A stretch of DNA of 64,000 nucleotides from an uncultured Lachnospiraceae bacterium (GTDB taxonomy: Bacteria; Bacillota; Clostridia; Lachnospirales; Lachnospiraceae): NCBI GenBank assembly GCA_910577645.1, contig CAJTOL010000003.1:62001-126000 (forward strand), in the 5' to 3' direction. Below are positions 59,750 to 64,000 of the stretch, piece by piece. Position 1 is the stretch's first letter; the number at the start of each line of letters is the position of its first letter. A model generated the notes under the pieces. It made no database searches and had not been told where the DNA came from. It worked only from the letters and a program-made list of their open reading frames with translations. Position numbers and translations under genes: made by a program.

Positions 59750-62287
59750 TTAATCCTTGTCTTTCTTATTCTTCAATGGAGCTGTCAGCTCCTTCAAAGT
59801 GGAACAAAGCATTTCCACATCAATGGGCTTTGCCAGGTGGGCATTCATCCCCGCCTGAGCCGTCCGGGCAATATCCTCTGCAAACACATTGGCTGTCAGA
59901 GCGATAATGGGAATTTTGCCGGCATCCTCTCTTAAGAGCCTTCGAATTGCCCTGGTGGATTGACACCCGTCCATCTCCGGCATCTGCATGTCCATCAGGA
60001 CTGCATCAAAGGAAAATAACCCAGATTCTTTAAAAAGCTCCAGAGCCTGGCGGCCGTCATAGGCCTGAACCACCTCCACACCCTGTTCCTCTAAAATCTC
60101 GGTGACAATCTCCATATTCAAGGCATTATCCTCGGCAATCAGGATACGTTTCCCCTTAAGAGTCCCTTCTGTAACCGGGCGATTGGTCTCTGGCTCAATC
60201 TCTTTTCCCGGCATAAACGGTATAGACAAGACAAACCTGCTTCCCTTTCCCAGAACACTTTCCACTGTAATCAGGCCGCCCATCTGGGATACCAGACTTT
60301 TTACAATGGACATCCCCAGTCCGGTTCCTGTTACATTCCGGGCGCCAAACCGGGTTTCTCTCTCATAAGGTTCAAACAGTTTGGGTAAAAATCCTTCTGA
60401 CATCCCCGCCCCGGTATCCTCTACCATAAAAATGTAATTAGAATTTCCTCCTCCGTCCTCACGCATTTTCAGGGTAATGGAATCCCCGGGACTGGTAAAC
60501 TTAAGGGCATTGGAGAGGAGATTATTTAAAATCTGAGTGAGGCGGAAGGGATCTCCCTGAACCATGGAGTTGACCGCCTCTACTTCCAGGTAAAAATTCT
60601 TCCCTTCAATTTCCGCCTTCTCCTTAAAAGGAAGGGTGCAAATTTTTACTGACTCACACAAATCAAAGGTCTTTTCCTCCAGGGACACATGTCCCTTTTC
60701 CAATCTGGACATCTCTAATATATCGTTAATCAGATTTAAAAGCTGTTTACTGGAATTACTGATTTTTTCTAAATAATCCCGCACCTTTTCCCTGGTGCAG
60801 TCAGGATTTTTAGCCAACTCCGCCATACCAATAATGACATTTAAAGGAGTCCGCATATCGTGGCTCATATTAGCAAAAAACTTCATCTGGGATTTTTCGC
60901 TGGCGTCTGCCGCCTCCAAGGCATCCTCTAAAAGCCTGGTGTGGGAAAGCTGTCTCTGCTTCTCCTCCTCTACCTGGCGGAAACACAAAACTGCCTCCCC
61001 CTGGCTTAAAGACTCATTTAAAAGAAGACGGACATTGATCCATCGGTACTGGCCGTTAATTTTTCTAAGGAAATCTCCGCCATAATCCGTAGCCCGCTCT
61101 CCGGACAGATTCCGAATATTTTCCATAGAAAAGCTTTTTGCAAAATCCTCCCCGGTATCTTTATCCAAAAATTCCATCAGGGCATTTAAGAGAATCTTAT
61201 ACTCCCCTTCTTTCGGAATCGTGGTGTGCAGATCAGCAGAGCCTTTTATCATCTCATAAGAGCCCTCTTTTAAATCCAGGCGGTACAGGGCATAGTAAGA
61301 ATTACCCAAAGCCCGAATGGTTTTACTGGTATTCTCCATGCTCTTTTTCAGCTTCTTATCCTTAATCAGAAGGATTCCGGTGGCGCCAAGAAACAGTAAA
61401 AGGATAAATCCATACCATAAAACAATACCGTACATGCCCTGCAGAAGGGTGGAATGGGGAAGGGTCAGGATACAGAGCCAGCCGTTGTCTGACTGATAGT
61501 AGTAGACCCCCCGGGCCTTATTATTCATATCCCGCATTCGGTTGCCGCTGGCTTCCATCTCCCCGGATTGGATCTGATTGCAGATATCCATGGCATAATC
61601 CTGAATACCCTCCTCATCTACCTCAAAAGGCGCCCTGTAAAAAAGGATCTGCCCCTTTTCGTCACAGAGGTAATAAGCGCCTCCTTCCATCAGCTCCAAA
61701 CCGCTGTGGCTTTCTTCAAAATTTCTCGGAAAAAGATCAATAATTACGGTATTGCCCGTATCCGAATCCACAGCGCTGACACTGACTACCCGGTCTCCCG
61801 TTGCCCTGTTCAAATATGCATTGGTAAAACTGACCTGGCCTTCTGCCTCCAGCGCCCGCTGATACCACTCCGTCTCCTGATAATTGTAATCCTCCATTCC
61901 CTCAAAAGGAATGGTTGCCACTATTTTCCCCTTGTATATGGCATAAGCGGCAATGGTATCCCCTCCCGCCTTTTCAAGGGCATTTTCAAAGAAATAAAGG
62001 ATCCGCTGCTCTGCTTCTTCGTCGGAAAGCTCCTCTGCATCCATCTCTCTTAAATGAGCCATTCCCATACGGACAACCGTTTCGTAATTTTCTATATTCT
62101 TTTCCTCATCTGCAGCATAGCTTTTCGTCAAAGCATATCCCATGGCCCCGGCATTTTCCAAAAGGGCCATCCGGGTTCCCCACAATCCGGCTGCCGCAAT
62201 CGCCGACAATACTATTAAAACAGCAAAAATTGTCCAGCCACTGTACAAAGAATGGCCTTTTGCTCTCATTGGTAACCTTCCCTCCAT
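59750..62287 (-). CDS. Membrane hybrid sensor kinase with extracellular Cache domain
   Basis: 845 residues from the ATG at 62287 (AGGAGG seven bases upstream). Helix 1 (about 16-38) and helix 2 (about 287-308) flank a dCACHE-type extracellular domain. A PAS-like region follows, then HisKA with H476 (FANMSHDMRTPLNVIIGM), the ATPase (NLLSNALKFTSPGDS; VEDTGAGMSEG; GTGLGMSI) and a C-terminal receiver (about 720-840; LMDMQMPEMDGCQ). It senses a small external molecule and starts the relay. It is the first gene of the unit. Confidence 0.93.
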   Translation of the reverse strand: MEGRLPMRAKGHSLYSGWTIFAVLIVLSAIAAAGLWGTRMALLENAGAMGYALTKSYAADEEKNIENYETVVRMGMAHLREMDAEELSDEEAEQRILYFFENALEKAGGDTIAAYAIYKGKIVATIPFEGMEDYNYQETEWYQRALEAEGQVSFTNAYLNRATGDRVVSVSAVDSDTGNTVIIDLFPRNFEESHSGLELMEGGAYYLCDEKGQILFYRAPFEVDEEGIQDYAMDICNQIQSGEMEASGNRMRDMNNKARGVYYYQSDNGWLCILTLPHSTLLQGMYGIVLWYGFILLLFLGATGILLIKDKKLKKSMENTSKTIRALGNSYYALYRLDLKEGSYEMIKGSADLHTTIPKEGEYKILLNALMEFLDKDTGEDFAKSFSMENIRNLSGERATDYGGDFLRKINGQYRWINVRLLLNESLSQGEAVLCFRQVEEEKQRQLSHTRLLEDALEAADASEKSQMKFFANMSHDMRTPLNVIIGMAELAKNPDCTREKVRDYLEKISNSSKQLLNLINDILEMSRLEKGHVSLEEKTFDLCESVKICTLPFKEKAEIEGKNFYLEVEAVNSMVQGDPFRLTQILNNLLSNALKFTSPGDSITLKMREDGGGNSNYIFMVEDTGAGMSEGFLPKLFEPYERETRFGARNVTGTGLGMSIVKSLVSQMGGLITVESVLGKGSRFVLSIPFMPGKEIEPETNRPVTEGTLKGKRILIAEDNALNMEIVTEILEEQGVEVVQAYDGRQALELFKESGLFSFDAVLMDMQMPEMDGCQSTRAIRRLLREDAGKIPIIALTANVFAEDIARTAQAGMNAHLAKPIDVEMLCSTLKELTAPLKNKKDKD

Positions 62288-62368
62288 TGGTGCTCCTCCT
62301 GAATACGGAAGTCTCAACTTCTATTATATATATAAATCGTCCTAATGGCAAGCCAAAAAAGAGAAAAG

Positions 62369-62414
62369 GAGATGTCACAAAATGAAACCGGCTTATTTCA
62401 TTTTGTGACATCTC
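62369..62414. repeat. Perfect AAAATGAAA-family palindrome after rnfB
   Basis: GAGATGTCACAAAATGAAA (62369-62387) and TTTCATTTTGTGACATCTC (62396-62414) are perfect 19-bp arms with an 8-base loop. It lies 28 bases after the rnfB stop; read leftward it is followed by a T-rich CCTTTTCTCTTTTTT, so it can terminate the rnf operon. Confidence 0.85.
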
Positions 62415-62441
62415 TTGTATCTTAAAACCTCATTGATATTT

Positions 62442-63233
62442 TCAGATAATAACCTTGGTGGGGCACTTAGCGGCGCACTTGCCGCAGTTGGTACATTTTT
62501 CGTAATCAATTACTGCTACATTATTATCCATGTGAATAGCGTCAAACTCACACTGCTTCGTACACAGGGTACATCCGATGCAGCCGTTGTCACATTTGGC
62601 TTTTACATCTTTACCCTTATCATGGGAATTACACTGTACCAGGTGTTCTGCCTCATAAGGAACCAGAGTAACCAGGCCTAAAGGACACGCTTCCACGCAC
62701 TTGCCGCAGGCAACGCATTTTTCTTTGTCCACTACCGCCACGCCGTCCACTACGTGAATAGCGTCAAACTGGCAGGCCTTTACACAGGAACCGTATCCCA
62801 TACATCCATAGGCGCAGGCTTTCTCGCCGCCGCCGGGAACTACGGATACCTTGCGGCAGTCGTCAATGCCGTAATAGCGGTACTGCATCCGGGTCTTATC
62901 ACAGGTGCCTTTACATTTCACAAAAGCTACCTTCTTAACGCCTGCGCCGGCCTCAATTCCCATAATCGCCGCAATTTTTTCGGCTACCGGAGCACCTCCT
63001 ACCGGACAGGCTCCTACCTCTGCCTGACCGGCGGCAATTGCCTTGGCCAGACCGTCGCATCCTGCATAGCCGCAACCGCCGCAGTTGTTGCCAGGCAGCT
63101 CGTTTCTTACCAGAATCTCTTTTTCGTCTACTTCTACTTTAAACTTCTCACTGGCAACGCCTAAAAGTACGCCTATAACGATGCCGATGATGCCTACGAC
63201 TGCCGCAGCAGCCACAATACCCATAATATTCAT
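62442..63233 (-). CDS. rnfB: Rnf complex subunit B, polyferredoxin
   Basis: 263 residues. An N-terminal helix (VAAAAVVGIIGIVIGVLLGV) anchors it. A four-Cys Fes domain has LPGNNCGGCGYAGCDGL. Several ferredoxin-type clusters follow (CVACGKCVEACP, CIGCTLCTKQC, CTNCGKCAAKCP and others). RnfB takes electrons from ferredoxin into the Rnf complex, which reduces NAD and pumps Na or H ions. It follows rnfA by 15 bases and appears to be the last gene of the operon, before a palindrome. Confidence 0.97.
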   Translation of the reverse strand: MNIMGIVAAAAVVGIIGIVIGVLLGVASEKFKVEVDEKEILVRNELPGNNCGGCGYAGCDGLAKAIAAGQAEVGACPVGGAPVAEKIAAIMGIEAGAGVKKVAFVKCKGTCDKTRMQYRYYGIDDCRKVSVVPGGGEKACAYGCMGYGSCVKACQFDAIHVVDGVAVVDKEKCVACGKCVEACPLGLVTLVPYEAEHLVQCNSHDKGKDVKAKCDNGCIGCTLCTKQCEFDAIHMDNNVAVIDYEKCTNCGKCAAKCPTKVII

Positions 63234-63248
63234 CCTTCGTCTCCTCCT

Positions 63249-63824
63249 TTAAATTAATCCGGAAAATCCGAAAAATGCAATTGCCATAAGGCCGGAAGTA
63301 ATGAGTACAATAGGAGAACCCTGGAAGTTATAGGGAACATCATTGTGCTCAATTTTCTCACGGATACCTGCCAGCATGACAATGGCAATGGTGAATCCTA
63401 CGGAAATGCCGATGCCGTTTACCACACTCTTAACAAAGTCGTACTCCTTCTGAACATTGGTTAATGCAACGCCCAGAACCGCACAGTTAGTCGTAATCAG
63501 GGGCAGGTACACACCCAGGGACTCATAAAGTGAAACCATGTTCTTCTTTAAAAACATCTCAACAAACTGCACCAGAGCCGCAATTACCAGAATAAATGCG
63601 ATTGTCTGCAAATATTCCAGCTTCAATGGAACCAGCACGAAGCTGTAAATCAAGTTGGTTGCAATACAGGCCAGCGTAATAACAAAGATAACTGCCGCAC
63701 CCATACCCGCAGAAGTCTCTACCTTCTTGGAAACGCCAAGGAAGGGGCAAAGACCTAAGAACTGGCTTAATACTACGTTGTTTACCAGGGCGGAGCCGAT
63801 GGCAATCAATAATAATTCCTGCAT
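63249..63824 (-). CDS. rnfA: Rnf complex subunit A
   Basis: 191 residues, six membrane helices, with VNNVVLSQFLGLCPFLGVSK and the second-half counterpart ITTNCAVLGVALTNV; these carry the Cys residues that hold an Fe-S cluster between the subunits. RnfA and RnfE are paired inverted-topology membrane subunits of the ion-pumping complex. GGAGG precedes the ATG. It lies 13 bases after the rnfE end. Confidence 0.97.
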   Translation of the reverse strand: MQELLLIAIGSALVNNVVLSQFLGLCPFLGVSKKVETSAGMGAAVIFVITLACIATNLIYSFVLVPLKLEYLQTIAFILVIAALVQFVEMFLKKNMVSLYESLGVYLPLITTNCAVLGVALTNVQKEYDFVKSVVNGIGISVGFTIAIVMLAGIREKIEHNDVPYNFQGSPIVLITSGLMAIAFFGFSGLI

Positions 63825-63837
63825 CTAATCCTTCCTC

Positions 63838-64000
63838 CTACTCGTCTTTCTTGGCAGTGGCGGCCTTAAGTTCCGCTTCCTTTGCTGCCAGCGCTGCTTT
63901 CTTTTTGGCAAGGGCTTCTTCCTCTGCCTGTCTCTGACGGGTCTCCAAAATATCGTGGTTCGCCATACATGCTGAGCCGGTACAGCTCATACAATCGCCG
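63838..64000 (-). CDS. rnfE: Rnf complex subunit E, C-terminal end only
   Basis: The last 54 codons before the stop at 63838; the rest lies beyond the window. The tail reads CMSCTGSACMAN followed by a long Lys/Glu/Ala-rich coil (RQRQAEEEALAKKKAALAAK). Assignment to RnfE rests on the clostridial order C-D-G-E-A-B and this Cys-rich cytoplasmic tail, which is seen in some Clostridia; it is not proven from the visible part alone. Confidence 0.65.
   Translation of the reverse strand, partial: GDCMSCTGSACMANHDILETRQRQAEEEALAKKKAALAAKEAELKAATAKKDE

Noticed and set aside
1471..62414. Classical MITE explanation for the palindrome family
   Set aside because: I could not recognise target-site duplications or a matching transposase; mobility is left open rather than asserted.

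Overview
The window looks like the chromosome of an anaerobic, spore-forming Clostridia, most likely a gut Lachnospiraceae; the genus is not resolved. The evidence is moderate GC, spoIID/spoIIQ, an Rnf complex (rnfE-A-B), rubrerythrin, radical-SAM enzymes, T-box-controlled ileS and pheST, and the secG-rnr-smpB block. No phage, insertion sequence, plasmid origin or CRISPR array was seen.

Layout. 1-1.2 kb: a divergent pair of cysteine-rich genes, each with a sigma-K-like promoter, probably spore-surface proteins. 1.2-2 kb: stacked palindromes and tRNA-Pro. 2-5 kb: a sugar-acid SDR dehydrogenase, a small alarmone synthetase, and a GntR repressor whose promoter matches the SDR promoter, then a CBS-pair protein. 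5-8 kb: spoIIQ, spoIID and an SPL-like radical-SAM enzyme. 8-14 kb: glgP, ileS and its T-box. 14-19 kb: a membrane protein, a family-10-like glycosidase, pncB with a triple-hairpin leader, and an odd phosphoribosyltransferase. 19-27.5 kb: one seven-gene operon joining a nickel/peptide-type ABC importer to larB and a fused larC-larE, for nickel-pincer cofactor synthesis, with no larA nearby. 27.5-32 kb: metallophosphoesterase, rubrerythrin, Nudix, a DUF6062-like protein and a D,D-carboxypeptidase with cell-wall repeats. 32.3-42 kb: anaerobic sulfatase maturase and a probable sialic-acid/amino-sugar cluster (ABC importer, esterase, YesL-like protein, 2-epimerase, lyase, AraC regulator). 42-51 kb: smpB, rnr, secG, an acetyltransferase, pheST and a secreted glycosidase-like protein. 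51.3-55 kb: tRNA-Ala, tandem structured repeats, a chemoreceptor and a DUF4397-like surface protein. 55-62 kb: a four-gene phosphorelay ending in an HD-GYP regulator. 62.4-64 kb: rnfB, rnfA and the end of rnfE.

The least explained signals are non-coding. (1) A family of palindromes sharing AAAATGAAA/TTTCATTTT arms lies just 3' of many genes, with arm changes compensated on the other side. (2) A promoter plus 29-nt hairpin module with tandem G.A pairs starts the pncB and carboxypeptidase transcripts and survives in part before tRNA-Ala. (3) A 200-nt multi-stem cruciform lies in the carboxypeptidase leader. (4) Two 65-nt structured repeats follow tRNA-Ala. The main protein-level points are the larC-larE fusion in a nickel-import operon and the cysteine-rich sporulation pair.
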